Shown here piece by piece: positions 7,960-16,948 of a stretch of 64,000 nucleotides of DNA. Within the stretch, counting starts at the first letter, position 1; each line of letters begins with the position of its first letter. Location of the stretch: assembly GCA_963674625.2 (NCBI GenBank), contig CAXXXO010000004.1, forward strand, positions 1,488,001-1,552,000, written 5' to 3'. The DNA comes from JALHFZ01 sp963674625 (lineage in GTDB: Bacteria > Synergistota > Synergistia > Synergistales > Aminobacteriaceae). Position numbers and translations under genes: made by a program. The notes under the pieces are model-generated. The model searched no databases. It was not told where the DNA came from and saw nothing but the letters and a program-made list of their open reading frames with translations.

Positions 7960-9832
7960 CCCTTCGGAAGGAAAGCTGAAAACCCTTCCCTGGAAGGACA
8001 TCGTCCGCCTCGCCATAGGGGCGGCGCTGTGGTTGGGAGCCATTTTTCTGCCTGTTGACGGAAGGATGCGGCTTCTTCTTTTTCTCGCAGCCTATTTCAC
8101 GGCGGGAATTGACGTCCTGTCGACGGTGATCGGCAATCTGAGCCGGGGGGAGATCTTCGACGAGTTCTTCCTCATGGCCGTGGCAACGGGGGGCGCCTTT
8201 GCCATCGGCGATTACTCAGAGGCGGTGGCGGTCATGCTTTTCTACCAGACGGGTGAGCTGGTGCAGGATCTCGCCGTGGAACGATCGAAGGGTTCCATCC
8301 TCTCCCTTATCGACATCCGTCCCGACGAGGCGACGCTGATCGAAGAGGGAGGCGAACGGACGGTTCGGGCCGAAGAGGTGTCCGTAGGGCAGCTGCTTCT
8401 CGTGAAACCGGGGGAACGGATTCCCCTTGACGGTGAGGTGGCCGAGGGAAGGTCGTCCCTGGATACCTCCTCCCTGACGGGCGAATCGGTGCCCCAGGAC
8501 GTGGCCGCGGGCGACGACGTCCTCGCGGGGAGCGTGAATCTCGGCGGGACCCTTACCGTGCTGGTGACCCGCCCGTACGGCGATTCCACCCTTTCGAAGG
8601 GGCTGCGGCTCATCGAGGAGGCCCGGGAGCGGAAGGCCCCCACGGAGCGGTTCATCACCTCCTTCGCGAAAAAATATACACCCGCCGTGGTGGGGGCTGC
8701 GGCGCTGCTGGCGATTGCCCCTCCTCTTCTGGGCATGGGCCCCTTTCGGGAGTGGGGGTACCGGGCCCTTGTCTTTCTCGTGGTTGCCTGCCCGTGCGCC
8801 CTGGTGATCTCCGTCCCCCTCGCCCTCTTCGGCGGAATAGGGGCTGCCTCCCGAAGGGGAGTGCTCGTCAAAGGGGGGAATGTCCTCGAGACTCTGGCAA
8901 AGGTGAAGGGGGTTCTCTTCGACAAGACCGGTACACTGACCCAAGGGGTCTTTTCCCTCTCTTCGGTCGTTCCCGCTCCGGGTTTCGAAAAGACGGAACT
9001 GCTGCAGCTCGCCGCTTCAGCCGAAAGGGGGTCCAATCACCCCATTGCCCGGGCTGTGGTGGAAGCGGCGGGGGATTTTTCCGCTCCCTCCGGGCCGCTG
9101 GAGGAGCTTCCCGGCCTCGGTGTCCGGCAGATCCGAAACGGAAAGGTGCTGCTCGCCGGCAACGCTGCCCTGCTGGAGAGGGAAGGCATTCGGGCGGACG
9201 AAGCGGCGGAACGCCTTCCCGGCGCGGTGGTCCATGTGGCCTGGGACGGCCGGTACGCAGGCTTTCTTCTGGTGGAGGATACCGTTCGGGAGGAGTCTAA
9301 GGAGGCCGTGCGGCGGCTGCGGAAGCTTGGGGTCACCACTATCGGGATGCTCTCGGGAGACCGGCCGGAGAATGCCGGGAAAGTGGCGGAGGCTCTCGGC
9401 CTCGACGTCTGGGAAGCAGGGCTCATGCCCTCGGACAAGCTCGAGCATTTCAAGCGCATCCGGAAAGAGGTGGGAGCCCCCATCCTCTTCGTGGGGGACG
9501 GAATGAACGACGCACCCCTCCTCGCCGCGGCGGATGCCGGGATCGCCATGGGAGGTCTCGGGGCAGACGCCGCCATCGAGGCCGCCGACGGGGTGATTCT
9601 CAACGACGATCCCCTGGGAGTCGTGGCGGGCATCGAGATCGCCCACAAGACCAGAAGGATCGTGTGGCAGAACATTGTCTTTGCCCTGGGAGTGAAGGGA
9701 GTCGTGTTGCTTCTCGGGGCCTTCGGAGTCGCCACCATGTGGGAGGCCGTCTTCGCCGACGTGGGGGTCGCCCTGCTTGCAACATTGAACGCTGCCCGGG
9801 TGCTTAAAACGAGTTCAGACTTACACATTTGA
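7952..9832 (+). CDS. P1B-type Zn2+/Cd2+/Pb2+-exporting ATPase (ZntA/CadA-like)
   Basis: About 626 residues starting at GTG 7952, seven bases after GGAGGG and overlapping the repressor gene. It has the P-type motifs TGES (actuator), CPC in the transport helix (VACPCAL), DKTGTLT with the phosphorylated Asp, the HP motif (SNHPIA) and GDGMNDAPLL. A Lys in the seventh helix (LGVKGVVLLLG) and an Asp in the eighth (FADVGVALLATLN) match the ZntA transport site, indicating Zn/Cd/Pb and not Cu. There is no N-terminal heavy-metal-associated domain. It pumps metal out across the inner membrane under control of the repressor. Its last seven codons and stop lie in a REP-like palindrome. Confidence 0.95.
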   Translation: MSNPSEGKLKTLPWKDIVRLAIGAALWLGAIFLPVDGRMRLLLFLAAYFTAGIDVLSTVIGNLSRGEIFDEFFLMAVATGGAFAIGDYSEAVAVMLFYQTGELVQDLAVERSKGSILSLIDIRPDEATLIEEGGERTVRAEEVSVGQLLLVKPGERIPLDGEVAEGRSSLDTSSLTGESVPQDVAAGDDVLAGSVNLGGTLTVLVTRPYGDSTLSKGLRLIEEARERKAPTERFITSFAKKYTPAVVGAAALLAIAPPLLGMGPFREWGYRALVFLVVACPCALVISVPLALFGGIGAASRRGVLVKGGNVLETLAKVKGVLFDKTGTLTQGVFSLSSVVPAPGFEKTELLQLAASAERGSNHPIARAVVEAAGDFSAPSGPLEELPGLGVRQIRNGKVLLAGNAALLEREGIRADEAAERLPGAVVHVAWDGRYAGFLLVEDTVREESKEAVRRLRKLGVTTIGMLSGDRPENAGKVAEALGLDVWEAGLMPSDKLEHFKRIRKEVGAPILFVGDGMNDAPLLAAADAGIAMGGLGADAAIEAADGVILNDDPLGVVAGIEIAHKTRRIVWQNIVFALGVKGVVLLLGAFGVATMWEAVFADVGVALLATLNAARVLKTSSDLHI

Positions 9833-9862
9833 CAAGCTTATCAAATGTGCAGGTCTGACCCC
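9811..9862. repeat. REP-like palindrome, copy 2
   Basis: Arms 9811-9832 and 9841-9862 pair at 18 of 22 positions with an 8-base loop. The right arm ends with AGGTCTGACCCC, as in copy 1. The left arm supplies the final codons and the TGA of the ATPase gene. It may also act as a terminator hairpin between the convergent ATPase and zinc-ribbon genes. Confidence 0.65.
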
Positions 9863-9875
9863 GCTCCTTCGGTTT

Positions 9876-10502
9876 TCAGTTGGCCCGTTCCACGAGGCCG
9901 GATTCAATCAGAAGGTTGATGGAGTGCTGGATGTAGAAAAACTGCAGCAGGATGGACCAGAGGACCGACCGGGCTACCAGGTTCGCCGCGAAGGGGCTGG
10001 GGTCCATCTTAGCCGCATAAGAGCGGAGAATGCGCCGCAGCCGGAAGGTCAGTATGGTGGAGAGAATAAGAGAGGCAAAAAAGAGGTACCCCGCCCATGT
10101 CTCCCTGTGGAATTCGGGATTGGAGAAATTCAGGGGGTTCGAGTCGCTGCTTATCACCGCGGAGAGTACGGCAACTCCCAGCAGAAAGCAGGGAAGAAGA
10201 ATGCCGACCTTCACGTCGGGGGCCATTTCATCGAAGGTCTTTCGCCGCAGCAGAAGCCAGATGGAGGGATAAAGAAAGAAGGTCACCAGGGTTAAAATTC
10301 CCATAAGCGTCGGGCTGACCTTTTTGAGGCGGACCCGGCCTGCGGGAGGCATTGTATTTTTTTGAGCCCTTTCATCGGTACCGGAGTCCATTTGCTGCTC
10401 TGTTTTCGTGTTCTCAAGACGTCTTCGTACATCCGCTCCGCAGTATTCGCAGTAGTTGCTCTCGTCGGAGAGTTGAGCGCCGCATCCCGGACAGTTTCTC
10501 AA
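9876..10502 (-). CDS. zinc-ribbon membrane protein of unknown function
   Basis: About 208 residues from a TTG at 10500-10502 that follows GAAGGGG by eight bases; an ATG at 10538 would add 12 hydrophobic residues but has a poorly placed site. It begins with a zinc ribbon (CPGCGAQL then CEYCGADV), then a polar linker and about four membrane helices (roughly residues 65-200). This layout resembles DUF4234-like proteins with an N-terminal double-CxxC ribbon, whose function is unknown. It converges with the Zn/Cd ATPase gene. There is no direct evidence linking it to metal homeostasis. Confidence 0.7.
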   Translation of the reverse strand: MRNCPGCGAQLSDESNYCEYCGADVRRRLENTKTEQQMDSGTDERAQKNTMPPAGRVRLKKVSPTLMGILTLVTFFLYPSIWLLLRRKTFDEMAPDVKVGILLPCFLLGVAVLSAVISSDSNPLNFSNPEFHRETWAGYLFFASLILSTILTFRLRRILRSYAAKMDPSPFAANLVARSVLWSILLQFFYIQHSINLLIESGLVERAN

Positions 10503-10607
10503 AACGATCGCCCCTTCAAAAAAAATAATAGAATACATTTCCCCCGAGGAATCCCGGGAGAACGTTCAAGTTTTTCAGCTGATGTTTGTAAAAGGATTTG
10601 CTGATGC

Positions 10608-10628
10608 TGCATTGCAAGACCTGACCCC
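10608..10628. repeat. REP-like half site, copy 3
   Basis: TGCATTGCAAGACCTGACCCC shares the terminal GACCTGACCCC with copies 1 and 2, but no pairing arm is visible beside it. It is probably a decayed or solo half element. Confidence 0.4.
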
Positions 10629-10680
10629 GATTCAAGAGAGATGAGAACTGCCCCGGTATTATACTTCCCAAAAAGTATCC

Positions 10681-10719
10681 TTGACAAATTAGACTGCATG
10701 GTCTAACCTATCGGTCTAG
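10681..10719 (+). promoter_or_regulatory. promoter and TetR-type operator of the RND efflux operon
   Basis: A perfect -35 box TTGACA (10681-10686) is 17 bases before TAACCT (10704-10709). A dyad with arms TAGAC/GTCTA (10690-10705) fills the spacer, and GGTCTA recurs at 10712-10717. The layout implies repression by the TetR-family protein encoded 35 bases downstream. Confidence 0.65.
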
Positions 10720-10744
10720 AATGAAAAGATTGAGGAGGTGCGAA

Positions 10745-11371
10745 GTGGCATCCCAGAATCGCACGCTGGACATTGAAAAACAACAGGCCCTTCTCGACTC
10801 GGCCCTGGAGGAAATTTCCGAAAACGGCCTCGAGGGAGCTTCATACAATCGCATCATTGAGCGCTCCGGATTGAGCAAAGGCGTAGTATACTACTACTTC
10901 GAGAACAAGGAAAGCCTTTACATGACGGTTCTTTCCGAGGCGAAGCGCCAGTTTCTCTCCTCCGTGGGGACGCTGAAACTGACGGCACGACGGGAGGATT
11001 TCTGGCCGGTCTGCCGGGAGTATTACGGCAAGGCCCTTCGTTTCGCCCTGTCGAATATGCGGATCGTGAAGGTGGCCCGCACTCTCTTCGGCCCGGGAAT
11101 CGATAGAAGTCAGAATGAACGGATTTACGATTCCTTTCTCGAGCTCGAGACGTGGATGAAGATGGTTGTTTCCCGGGGGCAGAAGCTCGGCGCACTCAGG
11201 GTGGATATGCCCCTCGAACTTTTGATGAATACGGTGCAGAGCCTTGGATATACTATGGATTCGTGGCTTTTTTCCAGGATTGAGAAGGGTGAAGATGTGG
11301 ATATGGAGTGGTTTATCGGATTTGCCATGGATATGTACCGGAGAATTCTTTCCCCCGAAGGGGCGAGGTGA
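10745..11371 (+). CDS. TetR/AcrR-family transcriptional regulator
   Basis: About 208 residues starting at GTG 10745, six bases after GAGGAGG. The N-terminal helix-turn-helix reads GASYNRIIERSGLSKGVVYYYF, the typical TetR recognition segment. The C-terminal part is a helical ligand domain without recognisable specificity. It is the first gene of the operon with an RND membrane fusion protein and pump, and its stop overlaps the next start (TGATG). It most likely represses its own promoter at 10681-10719 and is released by a pump substrate. Confidence 0.9.
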   Translation: MASQNRTLDIEKQQALLDSALEEISENGLEGASYNRIIERSGLSKGVVYYYFENKESLYMTVLSEAKRQFLSSVGTLKLTARREDFWPVCREYYGKALRFALSNMRIVKVARTLFGPGIDRSQNERIYDSFLELETWMKMVVSRGQKLGALRVDMPLELLMNTVQSLGYTMDSWLFSRIEKGEDVDMEWFIGFAMDMYRRILSPEGAR

Positions 11372-12483
11372 TGTCAATGTTCAGGAAATTACTGTCAAAA
11401 TTGAATGTGGTTTTATGGATTGTTCTTCTTGTGGCCGGGGCAATTTTTATGGGCCTGCGTATTCAGAGCAAACTTGAGGAGTCTGCAGCCAACGCGGCGG
11501 CACTGGAAAACCGGCAGGAAACGGCCGTTCCGGTCAATGTGCAGAAGCTGGCCCTTTCCGACTGGGAGGTCTGGCGGAGCTACTACGGCCAGTCGAAGGC
11601 CGGAAGCAGCCAGACGGTCACTTCCTACGTCCGGGAGATCGTCCAGGAAGTGAACGTCCAGATCGGCGACAGGGTGAAGAAGGGAGACGTTCTTCTTACC
11701 CTCTCCTCGGGGGATTACCGGGCCACCGCTGCGGCCGACCGGGCGAACTACGAGGATGCCGTCCGGGACTACAAACGGATGTCCGAGCTGCAGAAATCCG
11801 GCGGCGTTTCGAAATCCCAGGTGGAGCAGGCCTATTCCAGGATGAAGAGCGAGGAGGCCAAACTCAAGGCATCCCAATCTACCCTTTCGCGCACCCAGGT
11901 GAAGGCGAGCATCGACGGCGTCGTGGCCTCCCGGATGGTGGAACCGGGGGAGGTGGCGGCCAACGGCGTGCCCCTTCTCACAATCATCAACCTGGACGAG
12001 CTCGAGGCGGAGATCATGGTCTCGAGAAAGGACATCCTCAGCCTGAACCTGAAGACCCCCGTGCAGGTGATCAGCGACGGCCAGACGTCCCCCTGCAGAA
12101 TCAAGCGGATCAGCCCCGAGGCGGCGCCGGACTCCGGGCTCTATCCGGTGGTGGTATGCCTCGACGGTCTCGATGTTCTGCCGGGGACCCACGTGGAGGC
12201 CAGATTCCTCGTGGAGCGCCGGAAGGACCTCATCGTCATCCCCTCGGATATCGTGCAGAGAAGGGGAGACAAGGCCTATGTCTACGTGGTGGAGGGGGAC
12301 CGGGCGAAGCTGAGGGAGATCGTCCCCGGAGAGGGGCAGAACGGCTCGCTCGCTGTGGATAAGGGGCTTTCAGCGGGAGACCTTCTCGTGGTCCGGGGAA
12401 ATAATCTTCTCTTCGACGGCGCCCTCGTTGAGATCTCAGGAAAACCCGAGGCCCCTGCCCCCAGTTCGAAAGACGGCAAGTAG
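11371..12483 (+). CDS. RND efflux membrane fusion protein (HlyD/AcrA family)
   Basis: About 370 residues. An N-terminal membrane helix (about residues 8-29) anchors it; then come a lipoyl half domain with GDRVKKGDVLLTL, a coiled-coil hairpin (about 120-170), the second lipoyl half (KASIDGVVASRMVEPGE) and beta-barrel domains. The start ATG overlaps the regulator stop; a second ATG six bases later is also well placed. It bridges the inner-membrane pump and an outer-membrane channel. The pump gene begins two bases after its stop. No TolC-type gene is present in this operon, so a channel encoded elsewhere must be used. Confidence 0.92.
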   Translation: MSMFRKLLSKLNVVLWIVLLVAGAIFMGLRIQSKLEESAANAAALENRQETAVPVNVQKLALSDWEVWRSYYGQSKAGSSQTVTSYVREIVQEVNVQIGDRVKKGDVLLTLSSGDYRATAAADRANYEDAVRDYKRMSELQKSGGVSKSQVEQAYSRMKSEEAKLKASQSTLSRTQVKASIDGVVASRMVEPGEVAANGVPLLTIINLDELEAEIMVSRKDILSLNLKTPVQVISDGQTSPCRIKRISPEAAPDSGLYPVVVCLDGLDVLPGTHVEARFLVERRKDLIVIPSDIVQRRGDKAYVYVVEGDRAKLREIVPGEGQNGSLAVDKGLSAGDLLVVRGNNLLFDGALVEISGKPEAPAPSSKDGK

Positions 12484-12485
12484 CC

Positions 12486-15400
12486 ATGGGCGGACTCGTA
12501 CGGTTCTGCATTCGGCGGCCCGTCTTCACCTGGGCCATGGTTCTCGTCTTCGTCCTTCTGGGGGTCACGAGCTACAGCAAACTGCCCGTCGCCCTTCTTC
12601 CCAAGGTCGAAATTCCCGTGGTCATCATCCAGACCGTCTACCAGGGGGCGAGCCCGGCGGAGGTGGAGCAGCTCGTGACGAAGCCCATAGAGGACGCCCT
12701 GGCGGACCTCGAGGGACTGGACAAGATCACCAGCACCTCCGCTGAAAGCGTGTCCTTCGTTGTCCTCGAAATGGAGGTCAACGTGGACGTGGACCAGGCT
12801 CTGGTGGACGTATCAAACAAGGTAAAGTCCGCGCGGAATAAGCTTCCCGATTCGATCAACGAACCCATTTTCCAGAAGGTCGACGTAAACGCCATGCCCT
12901 TCCTGGTCATCTCCTTTCAGAGCGATCTTCCCGAGAAGGAAGCCAAAAAGATCATCGAGGAAAATATCGTCCCCCTCCTCTCCCGGGTGGAGGGCGTGGG
13001 ACAGACGAGCGTCACGGGGGGAAAGGACCGGCAGATACGCATCCTCCTCGACCCGGTCGCCCTGAGCGACTACAAGGTGGGAATTCAGACCATCGCGGCA
13101 GTCGTGGCGGCCAACAACGTTACCAATCCTTCGGGGTACATCACCCAGGAGAAGGACGAGACATGGCTGCGCCTGGTGGGCGAGTTCAATAAAGTGGAAG
13201 AGCTCGAAAACATCATGATACCCACGTCCTCGGGCAACCCCGTGCGGCTGCGGGATCTCGGCAGGGTTGTGGACAGCGAGGAGGACGTGCGCTCCATCGC
13301 CCGGGTGAACGGCCAGTCGGTCATTCAGCTCAGAATCAGCCCGCGGCCCAACTCAGACGTAGTGAAGGCCGGACAGCTCGTGAAGAAGGAACTCGCCGGC
13401 TTGCTGAAGACCATGCCGGATTTCTCCGCCGAAATCGCCTTCGATGACTCCCTCTTCGTTGAGGCTTCGGTGAAGAACGTTCTGCGGGACATGATGTTCG
13501 GCATTCTGCTCACGGCGATAGTGCTCTATCTCTTCCTCAAGCGCTTCTCGGCCACCTTCATCGTGGCCATCGCCATGCCCGTGGCCCTGTTTTCGACCTT
13601 TACTCCCATGGTGCTCCACGGGTACTCCATGAACATCATGAGCACGCTGGGACTGGCCATCTCCATGGGGGTCCTGGTGAACAACTCCATTCTCATCATC
13701 GAAAACATCTACCGGTTCCGGGATATGGGGTATTCGCCCGCAGAAGCAGCCGAAAAGGGCACCGTCGAGATTTCGCTGTCCGTCATCGCGGGGACGGCCA
13801 CGAACCTCGGGGTCTTTCTTCCCGTGGCAATCATGACGGGCATCGCCGGGCAGTTCCTCGTCCAGTACGCCATGACCATCGTCTACGCGACCCTCTTCTC
13901 CCTCTGGGTCTCCCTTACCCTCACTCCCTCCATGGCGGCGCGGTTCAAGCCCGATTCGGGAACGCCCCGGCTGGGACGATTTCTATCAGGATGGTGGGAC
14001 TGGATCTACTCGGGATTCGAGACGATCTTTCTTTTCGTTCTCCGGCGCTCTCTCAGACACCCCGTGGTGACCATTATCGTCTTTCTCGGGGCCACCGTCG
14101 GCGTCTTCATGCTGGGCGGCCTGATCGGCGCAGAATTCATGCCCCGTACCGACAGCGGAACCATGGCCATGGACATCACTCTTCCAAGCAACACCCCCAT
14201 CTGGGTGACCGAGGACCGGACGAAGGAGATTGAAAACCATATCCGGCAGACCTATCCGACCGTCAAATACGTGGTTTCCACCATCGGCGCGTCGGGACAG
14301 AACCAGGGAACCCACAAGGCCACCATCGAGGCCTATTTCGACCAGGATCCGACCCGGCTTTCCACCATGATCATGGCCGACCAGATGCGCGCTTATCTGC
14401 AGACCCTTCCGGGGGTGGAGAGCAGCGTCACCGGCTTCAGAAAAGGGATGGGCGGAGGCAAGCCGATCGAGATCGTTCTGAAAGGGGACAACCTCGAAAT
14501 CCTCTACGGGCTGGCCGAAAAAATCCGGGACCGCATCCGCACCGTGCCGGGGATAATTGACGCCGGAATCGATACGGAGATGGGCAAGCCGGAACTTCAG
14601 ATCATACCCGTGCGGTGGAGGCTCTCCCAGTACGGCATCAACATGACCACCCTCTCCCAGGTGGTCTACGGTTATCTCGTAGGAATGGACGCCGGCAAAT
14701 TCCGCCAGGAGGGGTACGAGTACGACATCAAGGCCCGGCTCTCACCCGACAAGGCGAAGGACATCTTCAAGGTCGCCGAGCTTCCCATCATGACGAACGC
14801 CGGTCTCGTTCCGCTGAAGGAGTTCGCCGAGGTGCGCTGGAGGGACGGTCCCACGTCCATCGTGCGGAAGGACCGGCGAAAAGCCGTGACCGTACAGGCG
14901 GATGCCCGGTTCATCACCGTCGGAGAGGCCACGGAAAATGTCCGGAAGGCCATTGCGGATATATCCATTCCCAAGGGGTATGAGATTGACTACGGAGGAG
15001 ACGCCGAGCAAATGGCGGATACATTCTCCGAACTCGGACAGACACTTGTGATCGCCATAGGGCTGACCTTCATCATCATCGCCGCCATCCTCGAGTCGTG
15101 GTTCTTCGCCTTCGTAATCATCCTCTCGGTTCCTCTTGCGGCTCTCGGGGTCATTCCCATCATGCTGCTGTCGGGGGTTTCCATCTCCCTCTTCGCCCTC
15201 ATCGGGCTCATCATGCTCGTGGGGCTGGTGGTAAACAACGCCATCGTCGTGATCGACTATGCGGAAGTACGGAGGAGAGATGAAGGGGAACATGCCGACG
15301 TGGCCATCGAAAAGGCGAGCGCCATCCGTCTCCGGGTACTCTTCATGGCAGTCAGCACCGCAGTGATCTCCATGGTACCCCTCGCCCTCGGCACGGGGAT

Positions 15401-15575
15401 GGGAGGGGCCTTCCGGCAGCCCATCGCCTTCGTGGCCATCGGCGGCCTCATCGCGGGGGGCATCGTCTCCCTGCTCGCCATTCCTTCCGTGTACAAGCTC
15501 TACTGGGGGTTCAGAGAGCGGCGGGAGGCGAAGCGTGAAAAGGCAGCTCTTCCGGATTCGCAGAAATCACAATAA
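12486..15575 (+). CDS. RND-family efflux pump permease (AcrB/HAE1-like)
   Basis: A 1029-residue inner-membrane pump of typical RND length. It opens with the conserved FCIRRPVFTWAMVL helix and FPKV-like LPKVEIPVV segment, has two large periplasmic loops and twelve membrane helices in two repeats. The fourth helix region MSTLGLAISMGVLVNNSI has Asn in place of the paired Asp of AcrB (DD in helix 4), which is common in HAE2/HAE1-like branches. It uses proton motive force to expel hydrophobic compounds through the membrane fusion protein and an outer-membrane channel. A terminator hairpin follows 12 bases after the stop. The substrate is unknown. Confidence 0.93.
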   Translation: MGGLVRFCIRRPVFTWAMVLVFVLLGVTSYSKLPVALLPKVEIPVVIIQTVYQGASPAEVEQLVTKPIEDALADLEGLDKITSTSAESVSFVVLEMEVNVDVDQALVDVSNKVKSARNKLPDSINEPIFQKVDVNAMPFLVISFQSDLPEKEAKKIIEENIVPLLSRVEGVGQTSVTGGKDRQIRILLDPVALSDYKVGIQTIAAVVAANNVTNPSGYITQEKDETWLRLVGEFNKVEELENIMIPTSSGNPVRLRDLGRVVDSEEDVRSIARVNGQSVIQLRISPRPNSDVVKAGQLVKKELAGLLKTMPDFSAEIAFDDSLFVEASVKNVLRDMMFGILLTAIVLYLFLKRFSATFIVAIAMPVALFSTFTPMVLHGYSMNIMSTLGLAISMGVLVNNSILIIENIYRFRDMGYSPAEAAEKGTVEISLSVIAGTATNLGVFLPVAIMTGIAGQFLVQYAMTIVYATLFSLWVSLTLTPSMAARFKPDSGTPRLGRFLSGWWDWIYSGFETIFLFVLRRSLRHPVVTIIVFLGATVGVFMLGGLIGAEFMPRTDSGTMAMDITLPSNTPIWVTEDRTKEIENHIRQTYPTVKYVVSTIGASGQNQGTHKATIEAYFDQDPTRLSTMIMADQMRAYLQTLPGVESSVTGFRKGMGGGKPIEIVLKGDNLEILYGLAEKIRDRIRTVPGIIDAGIDTEMGKPELQIIPVRWRLSQYGINMTTLSQVVYGYLVGMDAGKFRQEGYEYDIKARLSPDKAKDIFKVAELPIMTNAGLVPLKEFAEVRWRDGPTSIVRKDRRKAVTVQADARFITVGEATENVRKAIADISIPKGYEIDYGGDAEQMADTFSELGQTLVIAIGLTFIIIAAILESWFFAFVIILSVPLAALGVIPIMLLSGVSISLFALIGLIMLVGLVVNNAIVVIDYAEVRRRDEGEHADVAIEKASAIRLRVLFMAVSTAVISMVPLALGTGMGGAFRQPIAFVAIGGLIAGGIVSLLAIPSVYKLYWGFRERREAKREKAALPDSQKSQ

Positions 15576-15586
15576 GAAGTGATCAC

Positions 15587-15620
15587 AAAAAGGGCGGAGC
15601 CGCTGAGGCTTCGCCCTTTT
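15587..15620 (+). terminator. rho-independent terminator of the RND operon
   Basis: The stem AAAAGGGCGGAGCC / GGCTTCGCCCTTTT has one mismatch and a short loop, and ends in a T run. It lies 12 bases after the pump stop codon. Confidence 0.85.
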
Positions 15621-15734
15621 GCTTACATTAGTATTTTTAGGAATAACTTAAAAAGCACTTAAAAGACCAATAAAATCATTTTTTTTGAATCAAAAAGTTC
15701 TTCTGAGAAGACTGATTTTTTTAAGGGATAATTA

Positions 15735-15764
15735 TTGACATCCAGATTGTACATAATATATAAT
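15735..15764 (+). promoter_or_regulatory. strong sigma-70 promoter upstream of the AOR operon
   Basis: Perfect TTGACA (15735-15740) and perfect TATAAT (15759-15764) are separated by 18 bases within an AT-rich 430-base gap. It points to the FAH/AOR genes, whose first start is at 16007. Confidence 0.7.
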
Positions 15765-16006
15765 GAACAAGTTCTGTCCTGCGATGCTTCCAGTGAAAAA
15801 TCCCCGTTCGGTCTCTTTGCGGAGACGAAGAGAAATTCCGGTCCGGAGCTTTTGTCCGGCGATACTGAAAGAGATTCAGAGAAGCAGAAAGAAGTTGACC
15901 GGGAACGATATGATATTGGGAAGTTGGATTATGTTGTTCCAGTTTCACGGATTTAACTGAATTGAATTGTATTTATGTAAAGCTCAGATTGAAAGGATGA
16001 TGCAGT
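15765..16006 (+). other. long leader with no recognised gene
   Basis: About 240 bases separate the -10 box from the GTG at 16007. I see no convincing reading frame and no riboswitch I can name. Local inverted repeats (GTCTC...GAGAC; CCGG-rich around 15838-15862) could fold. It may be a regulated leader; only the distance and the strong promoter support this. Confidence 0.3.
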
Positions 16007-16948
16007 GTGCGGCTGGGAACCTTTCGTACGAAAAGCGCCGGAAATCGGCTGGGAGTGGTTTCAGGGAACACCATAATCGATGGGAATGCCGGATATGAAC
16101 GCATTCTTGCAGGCAGGGGCAATCTGCGTGCAAAAGAAATAGCGGATGCCGTTCTTCCCTCCGACGCCGTCAGTTTCCTGAAAGGAGGGGCAGTGTCCTG
16201 GAATGCCCTTTCAGAGGTCGCGTCCTTCAATTTCGGCGAGAATGAAAGCGCTGCGGGAGTAGTCTACGGACTTGACGAAGTTGAACTTGCCTCTCCTGTG
16301 ACGAACCCCGGGAAAATAGTCTGTGTCGGAGCAAATTATTACGACCTTCTCGAAGAAATGGGAATTCCTCCTACGCCTTTTCCCCGTCTTTTCGCAAAAT
16401 TCACGAATGCCCTCTGCGGTCCCTATGATCCCATTATTCATCCGTCGGCGACGGAGTGCCTCGATTATGAGGCGGAGCTCGCCTTTATCGTGGGAAAGAC
16501 TGCCCGGAGAGTACCGAAGGAGAACGCCTTCGACTACATCGCCGGATATACGGTCCTCAATGACGTCAGCGCCAGAGATCTTCAGGCAATAGATAAGCAG
16601 TTTCTGAGGGCGAAAACTTTCGACAGCTTCGCGCCCTGCGGACCTTTTCTCGTGACCGCCGACGAAGTTCCGGATCCCGGCAATCTTGACGTGAAGTTGT
16701 GGGTCAACGGCGATCTTCGCCAGAATTCGAATACGAACAAGATGGTTTTCGGTGTGCCGGAAATCCTGTCCTTCATATCCCATGCATTCACCCTCGAGCC
16801 CGGAGATATCGTCGCCACAGGCACTCCGGGAGGCCTCGGCAGAGACCGGAAGCCTCCTGTGTATATGAAAGCCGGAGACGTGTGCGCAGCCGAATTTGAA
16901 ACGGTCGGAAGGATAGAAAACAGGGTTGTTCCGGAGTCCTTTGACTGA
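16007..16948 (+). CDS. fumarylacetoacetate hydrolase (FAH) family enzyme
   Basis: A 313-residue protein with the FAH fold. The metal site appears as the YEAELAFIVG acidic pair and the Asp in NDVSARD; the family signature GDIVATGTPGG is near residue 265. An N-terminal extension of about 90 residues precedes the core, as in the FAHD/HpcE-type group. These enzymes hydrolyse or decarboxylate acylpyruvates or oxaloacetate-like acids with a divalent metal. GTG is chosen as start, seven bases after AAAGGATG. It opens the run with the MoaD-like protein and AOR, suggesting a ring-cleavage or 2-oxo-acid step, but the substrate is not readable from sequence. Confidence 0.85.
   Translation: MRLGTFRTKSAGNRLGVVSGNTIIDGNAGYERILAGRGNLRAKEIADAVLPSDAVSFLKGGAVSWNALSEVASFNFGENESAAGVVYGLDEVELASPVTNPGKIVCVGANYYDLLEEMGIPPTPFPRLFAKFTNALCGPYDPIIHPSATECLDYEAELAFIVGKTARRVPKENAFDYIAGYTVLNDVSARDLQAIDKQFLRAKTFDSFAPCGPFLVTADEVPDPGNLDVKLWVNGDLRQNSNTNKMVFGVPEILSFISHAFTLEPGDIVATGTPGGLGRDRKPPVYMKAGDVCAAEFETVGRIENRVVPESFD

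Noticed and set aside
15763..15960. 65-codon frame in the leader after the strong promoter
   Set aside because: Its ATG is inside or right at the -10 box region, with no ribosome site and no recognisable protein pattern.
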